Assembly (NCBI RefSeq): GCF_910592395.1
Contig: NC_088308.1
Coordinates: forward strand, 16,259,501 to 16,323,500
Reading direction: 5' to 3'
From: Lineus longissimus
Lineage: Eukaryota > Nemertea > Pilidiophora > Heteronemertea > Lineidae
DNA: 64,000 nt
The position numbers and the translations under genes were made by a program. Numbering within the stretch: position 1 is the stretch's first letter; each line of letters opens with the position of its first letter. Below, in pieces: positions 42,745 through 54,506 of the stretch. The notes beneath the pieces are model-generated. The model was given only the letters and a program-made list of their open reading frames with translations. It made no database searches and was not told where the DNA came from.

Positions 42745-43820
42745 TAAAGAACAAAGCGTCTTATTTCTTCAGTATTAAAGTATTAGACGGTTTTTCTAAT
42801 TTTGTTTCGCATCAAACATCTTTAAAAACGCGTTGTTCGTTATTTTCTGCACTCGCATCTTGATCCTGGCCTGGGTATCTTTTCGCGCCTCTAAAGGGCA
42901 TGCCGAGGTTAGACTGGGACCATTGGTATTAAGGGCAACATTACGAAGCGGTCCGCTGCCTAGTCGTCTCCTATTTTACATAGTAAGTACATGTGGTTTC
43001 CGTCAACAAATTGTCCAAAAAAAGGAAAAAGATTCAAAATCTGACTAAATTATCACGCTATTCCGATGTTGACTCCGATTTGACCCGAGTTAGCCATCCA
43101 TGGGTCAATCCTCTACAAGTGGACCAATGCACTTGTAAGGCGCTGCCTGGAGCCATTGATCTACACTGAACTGTGACATCTTGCTCCGGATACCTATTTT
43201 CCTTTTTGTTAAACGTGTCGGGGAGAGCCCAAAGCAACCTCGGTGGCAGACGAGATTACTTGCTATTTTTTGAACACATGGAAGTACACTGCTTACATTC
43301 GCCTTCTTTTCCTAAGGTTGCGTCGAGAAATGGGAAAGAATGCGTTATTTGCAAGGCTTAAGCCGCGCCACCCAAATCTTGGTAAAACAACACTGCCTTC
43401 ACTTCCCTCAGTGACCCTGTTCACGAGGAGAAATCTACATGACGTCACGGAATTCTGCCGGGCCCGGGGAGCGGGAAAGAAATTCAGGCGCTAGGAATTC
43501 ATTGACCCGTTGAGGGCGAGCATTAACGAGAATCGTGTTTTTCTTATAATAACAAATTTCAAGAAACCGTCAAAAAAATTCAGATGAAACAGAAGAAGAA
43601 TAAACCTATTGAAGTAAAACGTCGCCCATTTCTTTAACGTCACCCTGACAGCAAGATGCTACGTCATTTCCAGTGTATGTCTGGATTTTGGTTCCGTGAT
43701 TTGAGCGACCTGCTGTACTGGGAAATCCTGGGCTTTCCCTGACCTACCTGGCAATGGCTAAACGTGTCGATCTTTGAAAAAAATGTGCTCATGAAGTAAG
43801 ATAAACATCTTGCCAAAATC

Positions 43821-44102
43821 TAGAGTGACTCGACCACTCTCTTGATCAGTAGAACCTCCCTTAGCGGACACCTCCCTATTAAGGACAACCTCTCTATTAA
43901 GGACACTAGCTTTGGTCCCAAGTTGGTTGTTTCCATTCGTTTGACCTCTCTAATCTGGACACCTCTCTATTAAGGACAGCAGTTGTCAGTCCCATGGGTG
44001 TCCTTAATAGAGAGGTTCTACTGTATATTACAGAGAGTGGCCTGTAACTGACCAATAGCGGTTACACACTGGCCAACTGGCGGGAGGTTGTACGTACGGA
44101 CA
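43821..44102 (+). repeat. Repeat X, copy 2, with MITE insertion
   Basis: TAGAGTGACTCGACCACTCT and ACAGAGAGTGGCC match 36103-36215, split by the MITE at 43847-44023. Confidence 0.65.
43847..44023 (+). mobile_element. CAGTAGAACCTC MITE in repeat X
   Basis: Ends CAGTAGAACCTCCC and GAGGTTCTACTG, followed by TA. Repeat X copy 1 at 36130 is the empty site. Confidence 0.78.
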
Positions 44103-44575
44103 ACGGACGGGAGAATTCCACTTACCTCATATCGGTGTCAATGGCCTAAAAATATCCGAGTCCGATTTTACCAGCAGGTCTGGTTAAGTAAAGAGAACAG
44201 CCTGTTCATAATAAATGACCCAAACACACCCCACATATTTATTATGTAGTGGTCACTGTTCGCGCGCATGCGCATGAAACTGTTAGAAAGACTTGTCGGC
44301 GCTTCAAGAAAGAATGCCGGTTTTGCCACGCGAAGACATTAGGCATAGGCCGTAACCTTGTCGATTTAAAACTGCCAAAATTGCTAGTACCGGTAAAGAA
44401 GACTAAGCTGAAGTACGTTGTATAAAGATGGTTAGGTCTAAAAGTATCGTATAATCGTTCACTACGTTCACGATTCTAATCAAGCTGATGTAACCACGGT
44501 AATCAAGTCGAGATATAAACGCTGACGTTAACAGAGACTGAGTCGTTGATGACATTATTGTTTCCCAAGGATCCG

Positions 44576-45047
44576 TGAAGACTCGGATACTCGGATGTTC
44601 AATATATAGTTTTATTTGAATCCTGAAACATATGGACTACATTTAGCACCGGACAGTAAATTAGACATGAATTACAAACAGTAACATACAAAAGTGAAAA
44701 AGAATAATTTTTAGTATTTTAAGAATATATGTAAAGAATGAACCTACAAGACAGTAATACAACGTGGAACTAAATGAAATGCATAAAATTAAATACTTAC
44801 AAATCCGAAACTACCGAAACCGAAATGTGTGGTTATCCGGGACAAAGAAGCTGCCCTTACTATATGTACTTCCAGACCAAGTGCAGTAAAAATTGTGAAT
44901 GACAAAAAGGGCGTAAAAGAAGCCTAAAAGGTAAAAATAGCTCGTGACGTAAAAAGTGCCGCCAAAACCGAAGTGCGAAGTGGCGCGAAAGTTAAAACTG
45001 GTAAATAGAATAAAAGAAAGTCCAAGATTCGCATTTTCAGCGAAACA
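44576..45047 (-). repeat. Element 4 3' LTR
   Basis: 472 bp, starting TGTTTCGCTGAAAATGCG and ending GAGTCTTCA on the minus strand. A purine tract AGGTGGGAGAG (45048-45058) precedes it. The open frame at 44811-45056 is incidental. Confidence 0.92.
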
Positions 45048-45089
45048 CTCTCCCACCTCGACGACGAAGGCAAAAGCGCCGGAGCCAAA

Positions 45090-45689
45090 TCAATCATCCT
45101 CAGACCAGCCTTCTGCGGGGAGCAGAACAACTATTTTGCTTATTGGCCGTTCGTATTCAGTTGTCGCGGTTTTAACGGTGACGTTTCGCACTTTATCGTT
45201 GAACCCGCGGAAAACCCTTGTAATTAGCCCAATTTTCCAATGGCCGCGGAACGGATTTGTTTCCATGACTATCACAAAATCTCCTACGGACACATCTCTT
45301 CTCATGGTTTGCCATTTTTTGCGCGGGACGAGCGACGGGAACACATCCCTATACCATCGGTTCCAGAATGAGTCAACAATCTTCTGGCAAAATTCCACGC
45401 GATGCCTGGGATTGTTTGACTGGAATGGTCCCTACGGCACTGTGGCTGATGCACGACCCAAGAGCATGTCGTTTGGGCATAGATATGCGCCATCGTCAGG
45501 GTCACTGGACGTTCGTCCAATTGGTCTTTCGTTGATCAGGTTTGCCACTTCAAACAGTACAGTTTGTAACTCCAATGCAGTAAGTACTTGCTCGCCAATC
45601 GCATGTTTCAATGCGGATTTGCACGACCGAATCAATGATTCCGCACACACCCATTTTGGTGCGCCGCGGTGGGTGTACAGAATTGCCAT
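45090..45689 (-). pseudogene. Element 4 integrase end and DUF5641, frameshifted
   Basis: 45432-45689 continues the integrase (GAPKWVCAESLIRSCK, supplying the E) into NLINERPIG. 45090-45398 holds the C-terminal DUF5641 part (FWNRWYRDVFPSL, GDFVIVMETN). Frameshifts near 45660 and 45420 separate the three frames. Confidence 0.82.
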
Positions 45690-47422
45690 TCTGTTCCTCT
45701 CTCACAGCACCATTCATTTATTTTGGCAGCTGATCCTACTAGTTGCGGGCCTCGGTCACTCAGAATTGTAGCTGGGGTCCCACGAACGGACATAAACCTT
45801 CGGATGAATTGGCAGAACTCCATGGTTGAATAATTGGCTGTGAGATCCAAGTATACTGCCCGTACGTTTAAGCACGTGAACAAAACACCGTAATGCTTGT
45901 CATGCTTGTTTCTGCTGATGCGTACTTGAAACGGACCAAATAAAGCTACTGCTGTATGAAGGAAGGGTGGTGTCATGGGTTTTAGACGTATCTCCGGGAG
46001 GTCGGCCATGAACTGGGTTTCCGCCTGGGCTGCTGTCTTTCGACAGAACACGCAGCGATACTTCTCAGTTTTTGCAATGCGCGTCACTCCTATGATCCAG
46101 TATTTCCTGCGTACCTTCGCAGCAGTGGCCGAAACTCCTAAGTGCCCAAACCTGTGTGCCCGATGAACGATGAGGCGCGATAACCAATGTCCCTGTGGTA
46201 GAAGTGCTGGATGTTGCATCTCGAAACTAACAGGGGCTTTGTCTACTCGGCCGCCGACCCGTATGATTCCATCTTCGTCCATGTACGGAGAGAGAGTAGC
46301 CAGGCCTTGTTTACCTAACATGGGATGCAGTGCAGATTGGGCATGAGTTAAGAGTTTCTTCTCAGCAGTGTTGAGTTCACTGACAGACAGTGGCCCTGAA
46401 TGTTTTTGACGCTTGTTGCCCCATTTTGCACAGAAGTTGTGTACAAATCGTATGAGTGTCGCAGTAACACGAGTAGCACGCATCAGTGATGAGAATTTTT
46501 CCATTTGTGCCAATATGGGCGCTTCTACGGAGAAAGTTGCCACTGTACAGCTCATCTTAAGTTCACTTTCGCTTCCCCTTTGGTCTCGATGTCCTGTTGT
46601 CACGTTCGTAAGAGGCCACTCGTCTTCTGGCAGCTTAAGAAATCCAGGACCGCATATCCAGCGTTCTTGCACTTCATCCACAGTTCGACCCCGGCTTACA
46701 TCATCCGCGACATTAAGTTCGGAGGGACAATACCGCCAGTCCAGTGCGTTCGATTTCATCTGAATCTCGCCAACGCGATTTGACACAAATGTTTTGAAAT
46801 TCCTAGGTTCCTGCTTTATCCATGAGAGAACAATCATTGAATCCGAAAAAAGAATGGTTTTCTCCAGTTGAAGTCGGGTTTCAGCTCGGATGAAGTCATT
46901 CAGCCTGCTAGCCATCACAGCAGCTTGTAATTCCAACCGCGGAATAGTAAGTAGCTTTAGGGGGGCCACTCGTGACTTTGCCATAACGAACCGAATCTGA
47001 TAACCGTCTGTGGTTGCCGACCTGAGATATGCAACACTGCCGAACCCACTCAGAGACGCATCACAAAAGATTACAAGTACTGGACGTCCCTCGCACGCCA
47101 ACGGAGTCAGACAGCGTTCAAACTTGAGCGTTTTCAGGCGTTCCAAACTTGTGAACCAATTCATCCATTTGGTTCTGACGGATTCAGGGAGTTCCTGGTC
47201 CCATTGGTAACCTTCCTTCCACAAGTCTTGTAGACCAATTTTTGCAGTCAGGATAACGGGTGTAACGAGGCCTGTAACGTCATACACTCCTGCCAACGCG
47301 CTTAGAACTATCTGTTTTGTTAGTTTGTCAGGCATGTTCCAGCATGTGCGTTCCACGGTCGCCGAGATAAACATTTGGGTATCTTCATGGGTATTGATAT
47401 GTTGTCCTGGTCCCTGTCCCAC
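45632..47422 (-). pseudogene. Element 4 Pao region, RNase H and integrase
   Basis: Contains ALAGVYDVTGLVTPVILTAK (A17 region), RNase H with FCDASLSG, LFSDSMIVLSW and NVADDVSRG, the integrase finger (HRFGHLG, CVFCRK) and core. The first catalytic Asp position reads TAVALFGPF, where related integrases, including element 1 (GLDYAGP), have Asp. The second Asp is kept in ILSDRG. A frameshift near 47410 joins it to the upstream RT frame. Confidence 0.85.
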
Positions 47423-49575
47423 AACACTCCCAAAAACTTCTCGTCTCCCATCTGATCCGAATTATCCGTTGCTGGGTTTCCATTTCTCCCAAGTTGTTCA
47501 TTCGAAATCCATTCTTTTATTTTGAAGTGTCCGCTATCGAATATTTCATCGATCTCCTCAGTACGTTTGGTTGCTGCTGGGATAGTAGGTAACGAATCGC
47601 CAATGTAATCCATGTAGCGACACCGCTTGATCGTGGCCACAGCCTCCGGGAAGGTCTCTTCGTATTCTTCTGTGGTGAGGTCAATAGCTGTGTTAGCTAG
47701 TGCTGGTGATGAGACATCTCCAAATGTTAGCACCTGCTTAACATACACGTCTGGCGCGCGCTTTTCGAAGTCCCGCCATAAGAATCGATGGGTGTGTGCA
47801 TCACGTACGGGATCAACTAGAATTTGGTGATACATTTTTGATACATCCCCTACGATGGCTACGTGGTTCTCTGGAAATCGTGTTAGCACCCCCAGAAGAT
47901 TATTGAGCAAATCTGGTCCTTTCCGCAAATATTCGTTTAGTACATGTCCCTGATAACTCGCAGCTGAATTGAAGACGATGCGACACGGAGTTGTCTTCTT
48001 TTCTGGACTGTATACTGCGTGATGACTAATGTAGTGTACAGGCCCTGTATGCGTTTGGATCTCCTCTTGAGTTAGTTTCCTTGCTGATCCCTTTTCCACA
48101 AGCGCTTTGATTTGTCCATCATACATTTTCCAATGCTCAGGGTTTCTCATCAATCGTTTTTCTGTGCTGACAAGTTTGGCCTTTGCTTGATTATAGTTGT
48201 CTGGAAACTCGGCAGGATCACGACGCCATGGTAGTGGTATCATCCAACGGTTCCCAACCTTTGTTGCGCTGTCCCGAATCATCGTTGCTTCCCTCTTCTC
48301 GATCAACCCAAGTGGCTTATCTTGACTCTTCTTAACACCTGCACAACACGGGTTCAATGCTACTCCCATTTCTTCAGTAGACCAGAAAGTTGACATATCA
48401 ACGGGTTTTAATAGAGAAACCTGATAAAGTCCATGTGTCATTCCATGGTTGACTGCCATCGCCCCAAAAATCACCGTCCCAAGAATTGAATGATGAATGG
48501 CAAATCTCCCCTGGACATCTGTGCTCCCACTGAAAAACTTTGCGTGGTCAAAACCAATGAGAATATCGACGGGGCCTGCTCCTCGATTTAGTAACGCTGA
48601 GTTGTTTTCGCACATATTCAAGCATTTTGGATCAACCGAAGCGATATCAGCACTTATCTTATCAATCGCGATGACTCTAATTATATACTGAGATTTTCCA
48701 TCGAGTGACTGCACCTGTAACTTGTGAACTTGTGTTTCGAGCAATTCCTCTTGACCCCCAACTTTGCTGATGTTTATGACTATGTTTTCACCACTTAAGC
48801 CTAAGGTGCGTGCGTAGTCGGAACGAATCAATGAAAGCTGTGACCCACTATCAAAAAGACGAATGCCACTTTTGCTTCCATTGGTTCTAGGATTAATACC
48901 ATTAACTTTCAGAACAGGCAACAAATTACTACTACACATGCTGACGGACGTGTTTGATGCAGCTCGGTCAAAAGAGGCACCATGCAGCAACGGATGGTGA
49001 CTATAAGGACAACTTTCACTACCAGTGACAATTTCACAGCGTTTTCGACTGCGACACAGAGCCCTATGTATATTCAAGCAAAAGTAACACGCCCGAGCTT
49101 TCCTCACTACAGTCAATCGCGTTTCTAAGTTCATATCTTTAAACGTTTGACAGTCTTCAGGCTTGTGCTGAACATCTTTATTGCAAACCCAGCAGTTCCA
49201 ACTTGTACGTCTCGACGGCACCTGGCCGATTTCCGCTGGCTTTTGGTAGGTTGAATTGTCAACAAACGGCACCTCTGTCCCATGTTGTGATCGGGCCTGT
49301 GATTGCGGTGATGTAACATCCTTATCGTCTGTCCCGACCAGATTTACAGCATGTTTACTCTGTGAAGAATGTACACTGCGAATTTCAGCACCAGCGACTT
49401 GTCGAATCCAAATCTCGCCTTTCATCCACTCAAGCAAGGTACTGATTGACGGTTGAATGCCCTTGGTTTGTTGATGCGTGGCCCATTTCAAACGATCCGA
49501 GAATGGAAGCTTTTTCTCTATTAATCCAATGGTAGTAGAATTGTCAATATCTGACGCACGTTTCAGTTCGTCTAG
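47320..49575 (-). pseudogene. Element 4 Gag C-terminal part, protease and reverse transcriptase
   Basis: Second half of the DUF1759 Gag, zinc knuckles (CWVCNKDVQHKPEDC, CYFCLNIHRALC), protease with RLFDSGSQLSLI, then RT with motif A IVGDVSKMYHQI and LTFGDVSSPALA. Motif C reads YMDYIGDS instead of YxDD: the second catalytic Asp is Tyr. The frame is otherwise open to 47320. It is continuous with 50207-50899 once the insertion at 49576-50203 is ignored. Confidence 0.87.
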
Positions 49576-50203
49576 GGCTGAAGTTACATAGACCTCACGT
49601 TTCATCGACTCACGACTCATTTGTCACTTGTCATTCGTGACCTGATGAATGGACATTGGAAAACCTATTGACCTGTTCTCATTGAAGTGAATTTTGTAAG
49701 TTTTGCCCGCATTCGTCGCCTCACGTCATTTCATGTCATTTCACGCGTGAGGCGATGAATGGACATGTTCATTTTTTGTGAAATGAGCTGGCAAAGAAAG
49801 TGGACGTCCATGTGCATTTGTAGTGATATCGCCTTCGAAACTGTGAGTATAGCTACTTTTCGGCATTTTCATTAGTTTACACATTAATACAATAGCTAAT
49901 TTCGATTGGAAATGAGAAACAAAAAATGCAAAAATGCAGCACTTTTATGTACCACATTGTTCTCGTCCGTCGCCTCCGCTTTCGTTTTCTATTCTCCATC
50001 AGGAGCAGCATGGCTGCCATCTCTTCTTCTTCTGAGTCCATGTGCGTCGCCGAGAAAATCCAAGTGACAAATGAACGAGCGAAAAATGATCTGTATGTAA
50101 ACCGCCGCGGTCACTCGTGACAAATGAGGAGTGACACGTGAAAATGAGCCGTGAGTCGATGAAAAATGTGGCGTGAGTAGCTCATTCCTATGTAACATCA
50201 GCC
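49576..50203. mobile_element. PIF/Harbinger-like element inserted in element 4 gag
   Basis: 628 bp with ends GGCTGAAGTTACATAG and, inverted, GGCTGATGTTACATAG, flanked by a 3-bp duplication TAG (49573-49575 and 50204-50206). A further inverted repeat of about 40 bp (TTTCATCGACTCACG...) lies inside each end. A 3-bp duplication and GG-starting ends fit PIF/Harbinger. Ignoring it and one TAG puts the gag halves back in one frame. Confidence 0.85.
49949..50041 (-). pseudogene. Possible Harbinger transposase first-exon remnant
   Basis: Inside the 628-bp insertion the minus strand reads MDSEEEEMAAMLLL followed by ENRKRKRRRRTRTMWY. An acidic-then-Arg-rich start like this is common at the N terminus of HARBI1-type transposases. 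It suggests an internal-deletion derivative of an autonomous copy. Short, so tentative. Confidence 0.45.
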
Positions 50204-50206
50204 TAG

Positions 50207-51040
50207 GGCGTTATAGATTTTCTTGACCAAGTGGTGCAATTCTACGAATTGAGACAATTCATTTGGCTGGACAGATTTGAATTTGTCCAAAGTTCCGATG
50301 AACACATCCGATGCCAAACGCGGGTTGCCGTATTTATCGTCGAGCGCCGCCCACGCAGATATATAGTCTTTCTCACCCTGGGGTGCGTAGCGTCCGTCCA
50401 CCAAGAACCGAAAATCACGTTTAAAATCAAAATAGTCCAGAATATTCCCACTGAACTTAGGCAACGGTGCCTTTTGAGTCCTGATGCGGAGGTTATTGGA
50501 TGATTTGCCCGTTGTTGAAACTGTACCCCTTAAGTCGTCCACTGATTTCAACTTATCTGCGTCATCTTCCTGAAGCTCGGTTTTATAATCGTTGATAGAC
50601 CAGGATAGTTTATCGGATTTTTCAATGATGTCCTCGATCCACGCATTTTCCCCATCTATCTTATCTAAGTCCAGTAACAGGAGATAATGCTCATGCACTT
50701 TATTTACTTTGGCCAACGCCTCCTTGAATTTGTGTTCCGCCTCTATCACTTCGTTCAAAGGTCTACTATGGTCAAGAATGTTTTTCACTGAAGTCATAGT
50801 GCGGGTTAGAACTGATTTTGCCACTGGCCGTGCCTTCCTAGTTGCCTCCACGTCGCCCATGATTAACATTTCACGTATACGTGAAACTGACGATACCAAA
50901 GAACGTTTGGGCGTGGTTTTCCCGACAGCTCCTGATCGAACTCCTACGGAAAGAACGGGCGTGATGGCCCCTGGTCGAGCCTCCTCCAGGACGAGCGAGC
51001 GTGATTTCCCCGACGGTGATTGCTGCGGGTCAGTTCTTTG
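50207..51040 (-). pseudogene. Element 4 Gag N-terminal part
   Basis: Helical N-terminal region, then PLPKFSGNILDYFDFKRDF, the start of the DUF1759 core, ending at HHLVKKIYNAL where the Harbinger-like element begins. The frame stays open upstream of 50899 toward 51040, so the true start is uncertain. Reading runs a few bases into the insertion and stops at 50198. Confidence 0.82.
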
Positions 51041-51063
51041 TCCTTGACGGTTGTTTCAAATGG

Positions 51064-51535
51064 TGAAGACTCGGATACTCGGATGTTCAATATATAGTTT
51101 TATTTGAAACCTGAAACATATGGACTACATTTAGCACCGGACAGTAAGTTAGACATGAATTACAAACAGTAACATACAAAAGTGAAAAAGAATAATTTTT
51201 GGTATTTTAAGAATATATGTAAAGAATGAACCTACAAGACAGTAATACAACGTGGAACTAAATGAAATGCATAAAATTAAATACTTACAAATCCGAAACT
51301 ACCGAAACCGAAATGTGTGGTTATCCGGGACAAAGAACCTGCCCTTACTATATGTACTTCCAGACCAAGTGCAGTAAAAATTGTGAATGACAAAAAGGGC
51401 GTAAAAGAAGCCTAAAAGGTAAAAATAGCTCGTGACGTAAAAAGTGCCGCCAAAACCGAAGTGCGAAGTGGCGCGAAAGTTAAAAGTGGTAAATAGAATA
51501 AAAGAAAGTCCAAGATTCGCATTTTCAGCGAAACA
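51064..51535 (-). repeat. Element 4 5' LTR
   Basis: 472 bp, same length and ends as 44576-45047. No canonical TGG primer-binding site follows directly on the minus strand, which reads CCATTTGAAAC. Confidence 0.92.
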
Positions 51536-52772
51536 GATCCGTACGAGGTCGACCGTGCATGAGACGACGTATACCACTAAGAACATCAAGACGAAGAGCC
51601 TATAAGAGAACGCATTTAATACGGCACTTGCCTAAGCAACCTATTTGGACAGCACAGTCACGATTATATTGCCTAATGAAGTGGCAACAGTTGTATTCAT
51701 ATGTTATTACAGATGACATTGTCTTTTAGAAATTTGAAGGTTGCGGACGTCACACCTCTTTGGCCTTTATGTTACAAGGAAAGCTGATTGAATAACAGTA
51801 CGAAAATGACCATGGACCTGTTTCATAAAGCCTAATAAAGTGCCTTTAGCCCTAATGCTAGGATAAAGTCACTCCTAAAAGGAAGAACGCGTTTCATAAA
51901 CGTGTCTTTAAAATATCTAGGTTAATGTTACCAGTGTTCAGGTAGTGGTTTTATCCTGTCTTTATTTTATTCGGTTCCTTTAAACCTGAAGGTAGTCTAG
52001 AGTTCCTTTAGCCGCGAAGAACATATGTTTCGATTTTTGTCGTCAGCAGTCTGAGGAGTTGGAGCATTCTACTCAGAGAAATGACGCCCTCCCAGTATCA
52101 TTGCAAGTGTGTATAGCATAACGATATTTCGCAACCGGGCATGAACAATCTAGTATCGGTGATATTAACCATGTGAGCATTGCGACATCATCGAGGTGTA
52201 TTGGCGCTGTGTCATCCGCGTTTGCAGCACGCATTGACCAACACGTTCACTTCGAGAGGGACCTCCAGAAGGTCAAAACCAAATTTTTTGATAACACGGG
52301 TTTTCCAAGAGTAATTGGATCGATCGATGGGACAAATTGTTGTATACGCATGCCTCACATCAACGAAAACGTGTACATCAATCGGAAAGGATACCACAGC
52401 ATTAATGTCATGCTAGTGTGTGATTGGGATATGATCATAAATAACTGTGTGGCACGTTTTCCAGGAAGGTCTCATGACGCCTTCGTTCTCCACAGTTCAG
52501 CCCTTGGCCAGGCATTTGAAAACAATCCACCGAATGGTTGGATGTTGGGAGACTCGGGGTATCCTTGCAAGAGGTGGCTTTTGACACCTCTTGCCAATGC
52601 CCAAACCAGACAGGAAGGGGCATTCCAGCGGATGCAAATAAGAGCCAGGTGCATCATAGAACGTTGCAACGGTCTCCTAAAGCAACGGTTCATATGCCTC
52701 CGCAAGGATATTCAATACACACCACAAAAGGCAAGCATTATTCAGTCCTGCTGCCTGCTCCACAACATTGCT

Positions 52773-52781
52773 GTCCGGGAT
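52773..52781. other. Target site copy 1 (GTCCGGGAT)
   Basis: Nine bases of transposase coding sequence, repeated exactly at 54498-54506 and 55438-55446. Confidence 0.92.
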
Positions 52782-54497
52782 GCGAAATTTTTTTTGCGCG
52801 TTATTTTCCACACGTGCTTTTTCCTTCGACCAATCAGCGCTTTGTTTATGTTCTAATTTTATCCTCTGACCGAATCGATGATGTCATTTCTTCGGGAATT
52901 GCCCTCGGCAGTCTTCGGCGGTTCGCGGTGACATAAATAGCCTCAGACACGTGCATTTGTTTTGATCGACTAAGGGGAATTCTACTAAGGGATGGGATGG
53001 GCAGATTTCAATGGACTGTGACTTAAACAAAGTCTGAGGCCAACCTCGTGAACAAGACCAAGCTTTGCTAACAAGACCACAGTTGTTGTGGGTTGTTGCC
53101 TAAATCATCAGCAACTCTCTTGAAGTGAAACCTCACCAATAAGAGGAGCAACAGTGACCTTTTTACTAAGCATTCACTGAAATCAAATGTGTGAATCAAA
53201 CATAACACTGACTAATTGGTAATCAATTGTAATTTTTATTACTTAACAGACTGCCATTGTATTTGCTGTTATCCTGAGCAGCCCTGAGCTAGGTTACATG
53301 TAAAATAAAACCAGAATTGTTACAAAAATACAAAGTAAACCCATTTGTGAACAAGGTACTCATACTGCCATTAACAGATGAAGACGCAGAAAACCTGTAG
53401 CAGAATTACTGGCAGAATTACAGCTTAGCTGAATGGGTCTTCCCCAGTGCTTCATTATTTTGAACACACCTGACTAAATTATGCGGAGCTTTGCGCCTAG
53501 GAAGCACTTGGGAAGACAGCGGCGTGACAACCTGTTTCCTTTTTTTAGGCTTCACATTTTCTTTACCATCAAGTTTACAGGGCCTACCACTCCCTAGGCG
53601 GTGTTTGGTGCCACCCATAACTTTCCTTCTCGCAAGGGCGGTGGGTTGGACACCAACTTGTATTCAATTTTCCTGTGTGTGTTTCGTATGTTTGGATAGG
53701 TTCTTTGAATCCGATACGTGCTTAGGCTTGTCTCTTCAAATGACTTCAACCATGCCTTTGCTTCCTTTTCTGTTGACAGCTCCAAGCGAAATTTTGCTTT
53801 GAAAGATCCATCTTGTGTGCTCTCAAAACTGCAGACAGAGTGCCTGTAGCCATTTGGTAGAATACCCTGTGGGAAAAATAGTAAAAATTCAATACCGGTA
53901 GTACTGAGGCAGCACCTCTGTGCATCCCCATAGACCTAACTATGTGAGTCAGACTCCTATAGGGCCTACTATACATGCACATTTAACAAGACGCATCATA
54001 AGTCCCCTTTAGACCTATGTCTATGTCCACATTGTAAGACTTGATGATTGCTTTCTGCACTGGTGATTAAGTGCCCTGCCCAAGGAGACCAGCAACAAAG
54101 TTTGTGTTGTCTAGTATTACTTTTCCTACATACGATGTACGCAGATGGATAATGTACAAAGCACTCTATCGAATATCACTGCGTATCGCTGTACGAAAAG
54201 TAGAAGTCAAAAAAGTGCCAGTTTCTCCAAATATTCTTCAACTTCCCACGGTTTAACCATGATGTATTGCATCTAAAAACCTAAAACTATCAACTATCCA
54301 CTTAAACATGCCTTAACCTACCTCTAAAACTGATGGGTTCGCCACTAATTGTTTTGGGCAGTGGTCACAGGTGACGATTACGTTGTCTGTCTAATTGACG
54401 CACAATGCCGGAGGATAAAATTAGAACAAAAACAAAGCGCTGATTGGTCGAAGGAAAAAGCACGTGTGGAAAATAGCGTGCAAAAAAAAAATTTCGC
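52782..54497. mobile_element. Mutator-like element 1
   Basis: 1716 bp. Terminal inverted repeats of about 90 bp begin GCGAAATTTTTTTT and include GACCAATCAGCGC. Flanked by the 9-bp GTCCGGGAT, the usual Mutator duplication length. The interior holds a minus-strand exon-like relic at 53594-53866. Confidence 0.82.
53418..53866 (-). pseudogene. MULE-type transposase N-terminal relic
   Basis: An acceptor-like TTTTTCCCACAG is followed at 53866 by an open stretch with NGYRHSVCSFES, EKEAKAWLKSFEETS and TYRIQRTYP. This resembles the FLYWCH/FAR1-like N-terminal region of animal Mutator-like proteins. The frame stops at 53594. A second frame (53418-53618) is Lys/Arg-rich and contains RCVQNN. No transposase core is left. 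Confidence 0.45.
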
Positions 54498-54506
54498 GTC
54501 CGGGAT

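Larger units (their letters stand above)
42745..44569 (+). other. Intergenic with repeat X copy 2
   Basis: No gene supported. Repeat X copy 2 and its MITE occupy 43821-44102; the rest shows nothing recognised. Confidence 0.45.
44576..51535 (-). mobile_element. BEL/Pao element 4, complete boundaries, defective
   Basis: Two 472-bp LTRs with TG...CA ends and a 6-bp target duplication GATCCG (44570-44575 and 51536-51541). The LTRs differ at about five bases, so it is younger than element 3. All BEL domains can be found, but the coding sequence has frameshifts, changed catalytic residues and a nested insertion in gag. Confidence 0.93.

Noticed and set aside
44811-45056. 81-residue hydrophobic open frame, repeated at 51299-51589
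   Set aside because: It lies in both LTRs of element 4 and is duplicated only because the LTRs are; no ATG context or domain supports a gene.
52173-52856. Reading the whole 227-residue frame as a complete HARBI1 protein
   Set aside because: The last 24 residues come from the Mutator-like terminal repeat; the true frame resumes at 55447 and there is an upstream nonsense codon.
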